Source of the DNA: Kiloniellales bacterium
GTDB taxonomy: Bacteria > Pseudomonadota > Alphaproteobacteria > Kiloniellales > JAKSBE01
Direction: 5' to 3'
Length of the DNA stretch: 64,000 bases
Assembly: GCA_030066685.1 (NCBI GenBank)
Contig: JASJBF010000052.1
Location: 1-64,000 of the forward strand
In this document: positions 63,408 through 64,000 of the stretch, piece by piece
How positions within the stretch are numbered: the stretch's first letter is position 1
Layout: each line of letters starts with the position of its first letter
Program-made: the position numbers and the translations under genes
Notes under the pieces: generated by a model
Told to the model about the DNA's origin: nothing
Seen by the model: only the letters and a program-made list of their open reading frames with translations
Database searches by the model: none

Positions 63408-63863
63408 TCAAAGGAAATCGCGCAAGAGGGCGACCAGGGGCTCGTCGGCCGGCGGCATCGGGTAGTCGCGCAGGCGGAGCGGCCGGACCCAGGCGAGCTC
63501 CTGGCCTTCCAGGGCCTTCGGACTGCCCTTCCAGACCCGGCAGAGGAACAGCGGCATCAGCAGGTGGAAGTCCTCGTAGCCGTGCGAGGCGAAGGCCAGC
63601 GGGGCCAGGCAGCTCGCGCTGGTGTCGATGTCCAGCTCCTCCTTGAGCTCCCGGACCAGGGCCTGCTCCGGCGTCTCGCCGGAATGGACCTTGCCGCCAG
63701 GAAATTCCCAGAGACCGGCCATGGACTTACTCACCGGGCGACGCGCCAGGAGGACGCGGCCGTCCGGGTCGATCAGGGCCACGGCCGCGACCAGGACGAT
63801 CTTCGCCGCCCCGCCGCGGGTCTCTGCCGCCAGGCAGGCGCTGTCCTGGTCCGATGGCTCCAT
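63408..63863 (-). CDS. mutT: 8-oxo-dGTP diphosphatase-like Nudix hydrolase (MutT)
   Basis: The 151-residue protein has a Nudix box starting WEFPGGKVHSGETPEQALV followed by RELKEELDI, which fits G-x5-E-x7-R-E-U-x-E-E-x-G-U apart from the final Gly (Asp). It cleans the nucleotide pool of 8-oxo-dGTP or other oxidised nucleotides. It starts at ATG 63863, 18 bases after the argJ stop. It is usually found next to argJ in this group. Confidence 0.93.
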   Translation of the reverse strand: MEPSDQDSACLAAETRGGAAKIVLVAAVALIDPDGRVLLARRPVSKSMAGLWEFPGGKVHSGETPEQALVRELKEELDIDTSASCLAPLAFASHGYEDFHLLMPLFLCRVWKGSPKALEGQELAWVRPLRLRDYPMPPADEPLVALLRDFL

Positions 63864-63881
63864 GGGATCGTCCGGTCGCGT

Positions 63882-64000
63882 TCAGCTTCGGTAGTCGGCG
63901 TTGATGTCGATGTAGCCGTGGGTCAGGTCGCAGGTCCAGACCGTCGCCGCGCCATCCCCGACTCCGACGTCGACCTCGATATCGATCTCGCGGCCCTGCA
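63882..64000 (-). CDS. argJ: C-terminal end of ArgJ (glutamate N-acetyltransferase/amino-acid acetyltransferase)
   Basis: Only the last ~39 codons are in the window; the gene enters from the right edge. The end reads [19 protein letters not shown], which matches the conserved C-terminus of ArgJ (CDLTYDYVRINADYRS-type). ArgJ transfers acetyl between acetylornithine and glutamate in arginine biosynthesis. The mutT gene follows. Confidence 0.85.
   Translation of the reverse strand, partial: QGREIDIEVDVGVGDGAATVWTCDLTHGYIDINADYRS

Overview
The window is a 64 kb piece of a high-GC (roughly 68%) alphaproteobacterial chromosome. The best fit is a Rhodospirillales/Kiloniellales-type heterotroph. The evidence is the block rodZ-like - ispG - hisS - hemA - prfA - prmC - DUF4167 - clpB, the lysC/ubiG pair, the comF - grxC - nitrilase block, the argJ - mutT pair, a DUF1127 operon facing a GcvA-like LysR regulator, and dispersed palindromic 'GCCCGG..CCGGGC' intergenic repeats. 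I see no tRNA, rRNA, CRISPR array, prophage or transposase.

Left part (1-15.2 kb): a partial ArsR regulator with its operator, a carbamoylase-type amidase, an EamA exporter, a phosphinothricin-type acetyltransferase, an MscS channel, an OmpA-like lipoprotein, an AsmA-family protein and HPPD. A small DUF1127 operon (three short genes) lies divergent from a GcvA-like regulator. Next is a 537-residue protein whose Rieske domain has lost both histidine ligands. Then comes a compact redox module, TetR - AhpD-like carboxymuconolactone decarboxylase - glutaredoxin, with matching TetR-type operators in front of the first two genes.

Middle part (15-30.6 kb): on the minus strand, a peptide-uptake unit (M20 peptidase - P1/NylC-type peptidase - substrate-binding protein - two permeases - two ATPases) is followed by a glyoxalase II-like hydrolase. 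Two copies of a dispersed palindrome sit at the junctions inside this unit. Then come an active-site-less SDR, a GNAT and a DUF2161 nuclease-fold protein. On the plus strand are a polyamine module (PuuB-like oxidase, PuuA-like synthetase, cupin) and a PPK2 kinase.

Right part (30.6-64 kb): a degP - response regulator - histidine kinase envelope-stress unit, a trimethylamine dehydrogenase-like flavoprotein, an M23 endopeptidase, a flavin reductase, and ClpB with the housekeeping block named above. After lysC and ubiG come DUF1178, a structured intergenic region that looks like a small-RNA gene, a CHAP lipoprotein, methyltransferases, a racemase, a LysR regulator, the nitrilase/glutaredoxin/ComF block, MutT and the C-terminal end of ArgJ.

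The points I would look at first are the degenerate Rieske protein, the TetR operator pair, the intergenic RNA candidate at 55.8-56.0 kb, the coupled micro-ORFs with their own terminator at 43.2-43.4 kb, the atypical HemA, and the repeat family inside the peptide-uptake operon.
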